In this document: in pieces, positions 1 through 5,376 of the stretch
Position numbering within the stretch: position 1 is the stretch's first letter
How the letters are laid out: each line of letters begins with the position of its first letter
DNA from: Brachyspira pilosicoli
GTDB taxonomy: Bacteria; Spirochaetota; Brachyspiria; Brachyspirales; Brachyspiraceae
Direction: 5' to 3'
DNA length: 6,586 bases
Assembly: GCF_019402445.1 (NCBI RefSeq)
Contig: NZ_SRZM01000265.1
Location: 1 to 6,586 of the forward strand
Notes under the pieces: model-generated
Told to the model about the DNA's origin: nothing
The model's input: the letters and a program-made list of their open reading frames with translations, nothing else
The model's database searches: none
Program-made: the position numbers and the translations under genes

Positions 1-108
1 ATATTATTAGAATCTAAAACTATAGAAGTGTTAATAACAAATTATAAAACAAATTCTTTAGATGAAGATATGAATAGAAGAAATTTATTTTCTAACATGG
101 AAATATAG
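1..108 (+). CDS. C-terminal end of a probable Dam-like D12-class adenine DNA methyltransferase (5'-truncated by window edge)
   Basis: Frame 1 is open from the first base to a TAG at 106-108 and gives 35 residues; the start lies left of the window. The visible tail carries the segment E-V-L-I-T-N-Y at about residues 9-15 of the fragment. I recognise this as the usual last beta strand of many D12-class (MboIA/DpnM/Dam-like) N6-adenine methyltransferases. The stop is 3 bases before the ATG of a second, complete D12 methylase, so the two are likely co-transcribed and translationally coupled. No catalytic motif is inside the window, so the family call rests on a short tail plus the neighbour. An alternative is another restriction-modification protein that happens to end in a similar strand. 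Confidence 0.5.
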   Translation: MLLESKTIEVLITNYKTNSLDEDMNRRNLFSNMEI

Positions 109-111
109 TTT

Positions 112-1173
112 ATGAGGTTTATTGGAAACAAAGAAAATCTGGTAAAAAATATGTATTCAATAATTAATTCAAAAAATATACATGGTAAAATATTTTTTGA
201 TTTTTTTGCTGGAACAGCTAATGTTGGCAAATTCTTCAAGAGTTTGAATTACAAAGTATATTCATCTGATATATTATATTTTTCTTATTGTTTGCAATAT
301 GCATATATAAAAAATAATATAGTACCTGAATTTGAAAAATTATTATATTACTTAAATATAAAAAATAAGAATATGTATTTATTTTCTGATTCAAATTTAG
401 AATTAGTTTTAGAGTATTTAAATAATATTGAGCTATTTGAAGGCTTTATATATAATAATTACACAATGGGAGGTACTGAGAATAAAGAATATAGAAGAAT
501 GTATTTTTCGGATTACAATGCAAAGAAGATTGATGCTATAAGAATTGAGATAGAGAAATGGAAAAATGATGATTTGATTAATGATAACGAGTATTTTATT
601 TTAATAGCTTCATTGATAGAAAGTGTTTCTTTTTTTTCAAATGTTTCTGGAGTATATGCTGCTTTTCAAAAAAAATGGGATAGAAGAGCATTAAAACCTT
701 TTGTATTAAAACCTATAAAATTAATATTTAATGATAAAAAAAATGAAATATTTTTTGGTAATAGCATTGATATAGTAAAGAATATAAATACAGATATATT
801 ATATTTAGATCCGCCATATAATGAAAGGCAATATGCACCTAACTATCATATATTAGAAACTATAGCAAGATATGATAATCCTGAAATAAAAGGTATATCT
901 GGTATGAGGGATTATAAAGATCAAAAGTCTTCATTTTGTAATAGAAAAACTGCTTTAATTGATTTAGAATTTATTATTAATAATGCCAATTATAAATATT
1001 GTATATTGAGTTATAATGATGAAGGTATTATGAAAGAAGAAGATATAATATACATAATGTCTAAAGTTGGAAAAGTGGATCTAGTTAAATTTGATTATTT
1101 GAAATTTAAAAGTAATTCTAATAATAATAAAAAATTTGTAAAAGAGAAATTATTTATTTTAGAAAAAAATTGA
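112..1173 (+). CDS. D12-class N6-adenine DNA methyltransferase (M.FokI/M.NlaIII-like)
   Basis: This 353-residue protein transfers a methyl group from S-adenosylmethionine to N6 of adenine in a specific DNA site. Seen in order: motif X R-F-I-G-N-K at residues 2-7; the SAM-binding motif I D-F-F-A-G-T-A-N-V-G at 30-39 (GTA where GTG is commoner); D53 at the expected motif II acidic position; G-V-Y-A-A-F near 180; the catalytic motif IV D-P-P-Y at 233-236, followed by N-E-R-Q-Y; N-Y-H-I-L-E-T-I-A at 244-252; and L-S-Y-N-D-E-G at 299-305. The DPPYNxRQY...YHxLETIA pattern is characteristic of the M.FokI and M.NlaIII branch (COG3392-like). Length and motif order are complete. The start is fixed by MRFIG, which matches the family N-terminus; the Shine-Dalgarno is weak (GGA at 99-101, 10 bases upstream), which fits coupling to the gene ending at 108. 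The recognition sequence cannot be read from the protein. No endonuclease is visible. Confidence 0.9.
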   Translation: MRFIGNKENLVKNMYSIINSKNIHGKIFFDFFAGTANVGKFFKSLNYKVYSSDILYFSYCLQYAYIKNNIVPEFEKLLYYLNIKNKNMYLFSDSNLELVLEYLNNIELFEGFIYNNYTMGGTENKEYRRMYFSDYNAKKIDAIRIEIEKWKNDDLINDNEYFILIASLIESVSFFSNVSGVYAAFQKKWDRRALKPFVLKPIKLIFNDKKNEIFFGNSIDIVKNINTDILYLDPPYNERQYAPNYHILETIARYDNPEIKGISGMRDYKDQKSSFCNRKTALIDLEFIINNANYKYCILSYNDEGIMKEEDIIYIMSKVGKVDLVKFDYLKFKSNSNNNKKFVKEKLFILEKN

Positions 1174-1211
1174 ATTATATAAAAATATTTGATAAAGTAA
1201 ATAGTTTTTAA

Positions 1212-1943
1212 TTAACTTTTATAAATACTGTCTATCATATATTTTAATTTTGTTGCTTCTATTTGTCCGGGTGCTGATGATCTTTTAGCTGAAGCAAATG
1301 TAATTGCAGAATAAAATAGTCTTGTTATAACGCCTTCTTCTCCCATTGATATTGATATTAACGGTATATTATTTATTTCATTATGAAGCTCTAATATAGT
1401 TAATACATCTTTTTGTTTTTTTGGAGTATAGGCTACTTTTGCTATATCAGCTTTTAATTTTATCATCTTTTTTATTCTATGAATTATTTCAAGCTTATTT
1501 GGTGTTTTATTAAAGTCATGATTAGAAAGAATTGTTTTTATGTTTTCTTTTTTTGATAGTTTTATTAATTCTTTTATATCATTTTCTTTTAGAGTTAATA
1601 ATTCTATGTCTATAATTGAGAATAATTTTTTATCTATGATTGTTTTATAAATATTAATCATACTGTCATAGGTATTAGATTTTATATTTAGATTTCCGCC
1701 TTCTTTAATACTTCTTAAAGTAAATATTATAGGTTTTGTTGTGCATTTTTTTATCTCTTTAGAAAGCTCTTCTATATTATTATCACTATCTTCGTAAAAA
1801 TCTGCACGCCATTCTATTAAATCTATTGGAAGTTTATCTATCTCTTTTATATATTTTATAACATCATTTTTATGTTTCTCTATAACAGGAATACATATTT
1901 TAGGAACACCATCGCCAATATTAACATTTTTTACTTTAATCAT
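1212..1943 (-). CDS. aroD: Type I 3-dehydroquinate dehydratase
   Basis: This 243-residue cytoplasmic TIM-barrel enzyme dehydrates 3-dehydroquinate to 3-dehydroshikimate, the third shikimate-pathway step, through a Schiff base. All residues known from the Salmonella/E. coli enzyme have counterparts: E44 and D48 in E-W-R-A-D, R77 and E81 in L-R-S-I-K-E-G-G, H142 in S-N-H-D-F-N-K-T-P (general acid/base), K169 in D-I-A-K-V-A-Y-T-P (Schiff-base lysine), R208 after S-M-G-E-E-G, and Q227 in S-A-P-G-Q. Length is normal for the family and the gene appears intact. The start has a good Shine-Dalgarno (GGAG, 5 bases before ATG, at 1949-1952 on the minus strand). It lies 20 bases downstream of the aroE-family stop and is the last gene of the minus-strand operon. 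It ends 38 bases from the converging methyltransferase gene. Confidence 0.97.
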   Translation of the reverse strand: MIKVKNVNIGDGVPKICIPVIEKHKNDVIKYIKEIDKLPIDLIEWRADFYEDSDNNIEELSKEIKKCTTKPIIFTLRSIKEGGNLNIKSNTYDSMINIYKTIIDKKLFSIIDIELLTLKENDIKELIKLSKKENIKTILSNHDFNKTPNKLEIIHRIKKMIKLKADIAKVAYTPKKQKDVLTILELHNEINNIPLISISMGEEGVITRLFYSAITFASAKRSSAPGQIEATKLKYMIDSIYKS

Positions 1944-1963
1944 AATAACTCCGCAAATAGTTT

Positions 1964-2815
1964 TTAGTTAAATAAAATATTTTTTATATAATCAACAGGC
2001 ATTTGTTTTGAAGTCCACATCTCAAAAGCCAATGCACCCTGATATAAAAGCATACCCATTCCATTAATTATTTTACAATTTTCTTTTTCTGCTATTTGTA
2101 ACAATTTTGTTTTTGATGGGCTATATATACAATCGGCAACAATTAAATCATCTCTAAAAAATGTTTTATCTTCTATAATTGAAGCATCTTCTTTCATACC
2201 AACACTTGTAGCATTAATTAATAATTTACTTTTGTCTATTTGTTTTTTTAATTCTTTTTTATTATCCAAAGTATAAAGCTCTATTTTGCAATTAGTTTTA
2301 TATTGAATATTATCTATTATTTTTTTTTGCTCAGTCCAATTATTATCTCTTTTAAAAACATATATTTCTTTTACACCGTAAAGAGCAAACTCTGTAATTA
2401 TAGAAATGGAAGCTCCTCCAATGCCAAGTATTGTAACGTCACTATTTTGTATATTAATATTTTCTTCTTCAAGTGATTTTATAAAACCTTTTCCGTCTGT
2501 AGAATGACCTGTTAAAACTCCATTATCATTAACTATGGTGTTTACGCTTTGAGAGAGTTTTGCAGATTCTGAAATATTATCTAAATACTGTATAACTTCT
2601 TTTTTATTCGGCATAGATAAATTGACGCCCCTCATATTAAGCGTTTTTATAGAGGCTACAGCTTCTTTCAAATTATTTTTATTTACTTCAAAAGCCAAAT
2701 ACACATAATCTAATGATAATTTTTCAAAAGATTTATTATGCATGATTGGGGATAAACTATGTCTGCAAGGTGAAGCAAAAAGTGCGGTTAATGTTGTTTT
2801 TGCTGTTATATTCAT
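1964..2815 (-). CDS. aroE: Shikimate 5-dehydrogenase family protein, YdiB-like (quinate/shikimate dehydrogenase)
   Basis: This 283-residue protein reduces 3-dehydroshikimate to shikimate with NAD(P)H and may also act on quinate. The substrate site is intact: S20 and S22 in R-H-S-L-S-P, catalytic K71 in N-L-S-M-P-N-K, N92 in S-V-N-T-I-V, D107 in S-T-D-G-K-G and Q259 in L-L-Y-Q-G-A. The dinucleotide fold has G-I-G-G-A-S at 131-136 and N-A-T-S-V-G-M at 201-207. The N-terminal M-N-I-T-A-K, the S-M-P-N-K block, V-N-D-N-G and the M-P-V-D-Y-I tail resemble E. coli YdiB more than AroE as I remember them. At the adenosine pocket, F-K-R-D-N-N-W (154-160) lacks the N-R-T of NADP-specific AroE, so NAD use is plausible. 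An AGGA lies 10 bases before the ATG, inside the end of the upstream gene (7-base gap). The start agrees with the YdiB N-terminus. Confidence 0.93.
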   Translation of the reverse strand: MNITAKTTLTALFASPCRHSLSPIMHNKSFEKLSLDYVYLAFEVNKNNLKEAVASIKTLNMRGVNLSMPNKKEVIQYLDNISESAKLSQSVNTIVNDNGVLTGHSTDGKGFIKSLEEENINIQNSDVTILGIGGASISIITEFALYGVKEIYVFKRDNNWTEQKKIIDNIQYKTNCKIELYTLDNKKELKKQIDKSKLLINATSVGMKEDASIIEDKTFFRDDLIVADCIYSPSKTKLLQIAEKENCKIINGMGMLLYQGALAFEMWTSKQMPVDYIKNILFN

Positions 2816-2822
2816 TTTTTAA

Positions 2823-4271
2823 TTATCCTGTATATTCTTCTATATATTTTTTCATCAGCAATTTTATTGTATCTTTATCGGCATCGAGTGAAGCTATATC
2901 GAATGCATCGATCATTATTTTACGTTCTTCTGGTGTTAAACATTGTACAGGGTCTTTAGCTATAAATAATTTTTTATACTGTGAAGGTATTAGAGTTTCA
3001 TCATCCATTAGAATCTCTTCATATAATTTTTCACCTTCTCTTATACCTGTAAATATTATAGGAATATCTTTCTCTGTAAGACCATACATCTTAAGCATAT
3101 TTTTTGCCAAATCTAATATCTTTACAGGTTTACCCATATCTAAAGTAAATATAACTCCATCATTAAGTGTACAAGCTTTTATTACTAGTCTTGCTGCTTC
3201 TCTTATGGACATAAAAAATCTAACCATTTCTGGGTGTGTAACTGTTAGAGGTTTTCCTTCTCTAATCTGCCTTTCAAAAACTGGTATTACGCTTCCGCTG
3301 CTTCCTAATACATTGCCGAATCTTGTTATTTTAAATTTAGTATTATTTTGTTCATGTGAGAGAGACATTATCATTCTTTCGCATATTCTTTTGCTTGCTC
3401 CCATTAGTGATGTTGGGCGTACAGCTTTATCTGTTGATATAAATATAAAGTTTTTAATATTGTTTTTAATTGCTAATGTAGCTATATTCTCTGTTGCGAG
3501 TATGTTGTTTTTAATTGCTTCTTCTGGATATTCTTCCATAAACGGCAAATGCTTATGTGCTGCTGCATGAAATATTATATCTGGATTTTCTTGTTTTAAT
3601 ATTTTATCTACTTTTACATAATCTCTAACATTAGATATAATATATTTAAACTTATGTTTGTTTTTTTCATTTTTTCTATCATTCAAAGACATTATAAGAC
3701 TATGTATTGCACCTTCAGAATTATCTAAAGCCATTACTTTTTTTACAGGAAGTGTTACTAATTGTCTTACAAGCTCACTTCCAATAGAGCCTCCTCCTCC
3801 TGTAACTAGTATTGTTTTATCTTTATAATAATCAGATATCTCTTTTTCATCAAAACCAATCTCTTCTCTTCCAAGTAAATCTGAAGGCTCTATATTTCTA
3901 ATGTCTTTAATAGAAGCATTTCCTTTTATAATTTCAAAAAAGCAAGGGAGTATTTTATATTTGATTCCTGTAGGATATATTATATCTAGTATTTCAAGGA
4001 GTTCTTTTTGTTTTAATGTAGGTATTGCTATAATAATTTCTTCTATTTCTATATTATCTTTTTTATATTTATTTATAATTTTTTCTATATCTTTAACTTT
4101 ACCTTCAACTTTTATAGTATGATTATTAATATTAATTTCTTTTTTATTTTCATCATCATCTAAAAAACATAGTATATTATATTCATTATTTTCGTCTGAT
4201 GTCAATATTTCAGAAGCAAGAGTCTCTCCTGCATTGCCTGCTCCGATAATAACAATATTTTTTTTATCCAT
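2823..4271 (-). CDS. Soluble nucleotide-sugar (UDP-N-acetylhexosamine) 4,6-dehydratase, PglF/WbpM/CapD family
   Basis: Family members convert UDP-GlcNAc-type sugars to 4-keto-6-deoxy sugars for polysaccharide, O-antigen or glycoprotein synthesis. Residue numbers here count from the TTG at 4283; subtract 4 for the ATG start chosen. A first Rossmann domain (G-A-G-N-A-G at 14-19, to about 140) is followed by the extended-SDR catalytic domain: T-G-G-G-G-S-I-G at 161-168, H-A-A-A-H-K-H near 239, S-T-D-K-A-V-R-P at 283-290 and S-L-M-G-A-S-K at 292-298. T284-D285-K286 and M294 have the same spacing as T395-D396-K397 and M405 of PglF, the Met replacing the usual SDR Tyr. Long WbpM/PglF proteins have four N-terminal membrane helices; these are absent, so the enzyme should be cytosolic. 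I chose ATG 4269-4271 (482 aa): a GGGA precedes it by 6 bases, whereas the in-frame TTG overlaps that GGGA and has no ribosome site. First gene of the operon. Confidence 0.93.
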   Translation of the reverse strand: MDKKNIVIIGAGNAGETLASEILTSDENNEYNILCFLDDDENKKEININNHTIKVEGKVKDIEKIINKYKKDNIEIEEIIIAIPTLKQKELLEILDIIYPTGIKYKILPCFFEIIKGNASIKDIRNIEPSDLLGREEIGFDEKEISDYYKDKTILVTGGGGSIGSELVRQLVTLPVKKVMALDNSEGAIHSLIMSLNDRKNEKNKHKFKYIISNVRDYVKVDKILKQENPDIIFHAAAHKHLPFMEEYPEEAIKNNILATENIATLAIKNNIKNFIFISTDKAVRPTSLMGASKRICERMIMSLSHEQNNTKFKITRFGNVLGSSGSVIPVFERQIREGKPLTVTHPEMVRFFMSIREAARLVIKACTLNDGVIFTLDMGKPVKILDLAKNMLKMYGLTEKDIPIIFTGIREGEKLYEEILMDDETLIPSQYKKLFIAKDPVQCLTPEERKIMIDAFDIASLDADKDTIKLLMKKYIEEYTG

Positions 4272-4283
4272 TAAGTATCCCAA
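4272..4283 (-). promoter_or_regulatory. Ribosome binding site deciding the dehydratase start (GGGA, minus strand 4278-4281)
   Basis: Read on the minus strand, the 12 bases before the ATG are TTGGGATACTTA. The only purine-rich motif is GGGA with a 6-base spacer to ATG 4271. The first TTG of this stretch is in frame and would add four residues, but it shares bases with the putative ribosome site and has only AT-rich sequence before it. Confidence 0.55.
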
Positions 4284-4302
4284 AATTATTTTTTAATAAT
4301 TA

Positions 4303-4330
4303 ATTATAGTATATATTTGTTATTATACAA
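4303..4330 (-). promoter_or_regulatory. Predicted sigma70-type promoter of the dehydratase-aroE-aroD operon
   Basis: On the minus strand there is a -35 TTGTAT (4330-4325), a 16-base spacer and a perfect -10 TATAAT (4308-4303). Transcription would start near 4296, leaving a 5' leader of about 25 bases before the ATG at 4271. It is the best minus-strand match I found in the gap. The left CGCACG motif of the repeat unit lies about 20 bases upstream of its -35. Base composition is so AT-rich that TATAAT alone means little; the support is the combination of box, spacing and position. Confidence 0.6.
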
Positions 4331-4344
4331 GTTTTAAAATTTAC

Positions 4345-4427
4345 TTACCGCACGGTGAGAAAGTTTATGTTTATTGGAAAAGTTGTATTTTTATATTATT
4401 TTATATTTTATGTTGATTTTCCGTGCG
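4345..4427. repeat. Intergenic repeat unit 1, 83 bp, bounded by inverted CGCACGG/CCGTGCG
   Basis: The unit starts TTACCGCACGGTGAG and ends CCGTGCG. The 7-mer CGCACGG (4349-4355) is the exact reverse complement of CCGTGCG at 4421-4427; the interior is almost pure A/T. It aligns with the second unit at 4569-4649 with a one-base indel: the first 10 bases are identical, and after a shared TTGTATTTT the remaining 45 columns match at 33 positions by my hand count. The unit lies directly upstream of the leftward promoter. It could be a small palindromic or MITE-like element, or a pair of regulator sites. Confidence 0.6.
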
Positions 4428-4490
4428 TTATGGACTTTTAATTTAAAAACTATTTTTAATCCAATCTTATATGTTTATTACTGAAATTTA

Positions 4491-4553
4491 AAATAAAAAA
4501 CTATTATTGACCATGCTCAAATTAGTAATAGCACTACCCACACAGTTTTTATT
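4491..4553. other. Nested AT-rich inverted repeats between the two repeat units
   Basis: AATAAAAAACT (4492-4502) and AGTTTTTATT (4544-4553) are inverted with a single extra A. Inside them, CTATTA (4501-4506) and TAATAG (4526-4531) pair and can extend by four pairs, two of them G-U in RNA. The two stems share two bases, so they are alternatives or a slightly shortened nested hairpin. There is no adjacent T-run that would make it an intrinsic terminator. In DNA this AT-rich, such pairing may be chance. The rest of 4428-4568 shows no gene. Confidence 0.25.
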
Positions 4554-4568
4554 AAACAATTATTTATT

Positions 4569-4649
4569 TACCGCACGTTGAGTAATCTTTATTAATAATA
4601 AAAATTGTATTTTAATTTTATTTATCTTTCTTTACTAATTTACCGTGCG
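4569..4649. repeat. Intergenic repeat unit 2, about 82 bp, bounded by inverted CGCACG/CGTGCG
   Basis: This is a second copy of the unit at 4345-4427, in the same orientation. It begins TTACCGCACGTTGAG and ends ACCGTGCG. One end base differs (CGCACGT instead of CGCACGG), so the terminal pairing is 6 bases, CGCACG with CGTGCG at 4644-4649. Distance between left and right motifs is 72 bases here and 73 in unit 1. It lies about 45 bases upstream of the operator and promoter of the HAD gene, so the two units sit one at each side of the divergent gap. Confidence 0.6.
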
Positions 4650-4694
4650 ATTATTGATACATATTTAATTATTTACAAAATACATTAATTAAAA

Positions 4695-4713
4695 TTGTCA
4701 AAAAACTTGACAA
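4695..4713. promoter_or_regulatory. Candidate operator: 7-bp perfect inverted repeat over the -35 box
   Basis: TTGTCAA (4695-4701) and TTGACAA (4707-4713) are exact reverse complements separated by five bases (AAAAC). The right arm contains the whole -35 hexamer TTGACA of the HAD-kinase promoter, so a dimeric repressor bound here would compete with RNA polymerase. The regulator is unknown and no regulator gene is adjacent within the window. The arm repeating the -35 could be coincidence, since only seven bases pair. Confidence 0.4.
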
Positions 4714-4734
4714 ATACAACTATAAAAATATAAT
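4707..4734 (+). promoter_or_regulatory. Consensus sigma70 promoter of the HAD-kinase operon
   Basis: A perfect -35 TTGACA (4707-4712) and a perfect -10 TATAAT (4729-4734) are separated by 16 bases. The predicted start near 4741 leaves about 20 bases of leader before the ATG at 4762, including the AAGGA ribosome site. Both hexamers being exact makes this the strongest promoter in the window. Confidence 0.8.
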
Positions 4735-4761
4735 GAATATATTATATTATAAGGATATAGA

Positions 4762-5376
4762 ATGATAAAAAATATTATATCAGATATAGGAAATGTGTTA
4801 TTTAAATTTGATATAGTTGATTTTCTATATAAACATACTGATAAAGTAGATGATGTAAATGAGTTTTTAGATAATACTATAAGAGATAAGAATTGGAGTT
4901 TAATGGACAAGGGAGATTTATCATTCAATGATGCTAAAAATTACTTTTTGAATGCTTGTCCAAAATATAAATTTATTTTAAAGCAAATTTTTGATTCTTA
5001 TTTAAGTGATGTATTATCTATTCATCATAATATAGAAATATTAAAAGAATATAAATTAAAAGGCTATAATATATATTATTTATCAAATATGCCAGTTGAA
5101 ACTTTTAATGTTATAAGAAAAAAAACAGACTTCTTTGATAATACCTGTTCTGGCGGTATAATATCAGCTGATGTAAAAATTATTAAACCAACTAAAGCAA
5201 TATATGAACTGTTACTTAAAAGATATAAATTAAATATAAAAGAATGCTTGTTTATAGATGATAATTTTGATAATGTTACTGCTGCTCAAAAAATGGGAAT
5301 AAAATCTATACATCTAAAAAATATAGATGATTTATCTTTAGAATTAAAAAATATAGAGTATTATGAAAATAATTAA
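4762..5376 (+). CDS. HAD-superfamily hydrolase (subfamily IA, YihX-like phosphatase)
   Basis: This 204-residue cytosolic protein is probably a small-molecule phosphatase; the substrate is unknown. HAD motifs appear in order: motif I D8-I-G10-N-V-L with D8 as the predicted nucleophile, motif II L-S108-N109, motif III K142-P143 and motif IV F-I-D166-D167-N. Motif I has Gly where most HAD phosphatases have the second Asp (DxD); the D-x-G-N-V form is also that of E. coli YihX, a glucose-1-phosphate phosphatase, so the Gly alone does not mean inactivity. A helical cap occupies roughly residues 18-85. Length is typical of the group. The start follows AAGGA (4751-4755) with a 6-base spacer. Its last 14 bases overlap the start of the histidine kinase gene, implying translational coupling. 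Nothing fixes the substrate, so a sugar-phosphate role is only analogy. Confidence 0.88.
   Translation: MIKNIISDIGNVLFKFDIVDFLYKHTDKVDDVNEFLDNTIRDKNWSLMDKGDLSFNDAKNYFLNACPKYKFILKQIFDSYLSDVLSIHHNIEILKEYKLKGYNIYYLSNMPVETFNVIRKKTDFFDNTCSGGIISADVKIIKPTKAIYELLLKRYKLNIKECLFIDDNFDNVTAAQKMGIKSIHLKNIDDLSLELKNIEYYENN

Noticed and set aside
42..239. Minus-strand frame of 65 codons near the left edge
   Set aside because: Antisense to the methylase junction; both plus-strand frames there have family support.
1174..1211. Possible bidirectional terminator between the converging methylase and aroD genes
   Set aside because: Only weak AT pairing such as AAAGT with ACTTT, the second arm reaching into aroD; no GC-containing stem with a following T-run.
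2746..3570. Long plus-strand open frame (274 codons) opposite the dehydratase gene
   Set aside because: It is antisense to the dehydratase and the start of the aroE-family gene, both with clear family motifs, and its product has no recognisable domain.
3901..4122. Plus-strand frame of 73 codons inside the dehydratase gene
   Set aside because: Low-complexity hydrophobic translation opposite a well-supported coding region.
4478..4513. Tiny minus-strand frame (8 codons) starting at the ATG at 4513-4511, as a possible leader peptide
   Set aside because: No ribosome site, and it lies upstream of the predicted leftward promoter, so it would not be in the operon leader.
4345..4649. CRISPR array
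   Set aside because: Only two degenerate units with imperfect interiors, no short identical repeats and no cas genes.
4698..4928. Minus-strand frame of 76 codons over the HAD promoter and 5' end
   Set aside because: It is antisense to the HAD gene, begins inside it and runs through the promoter; no ribosome site or family signal.
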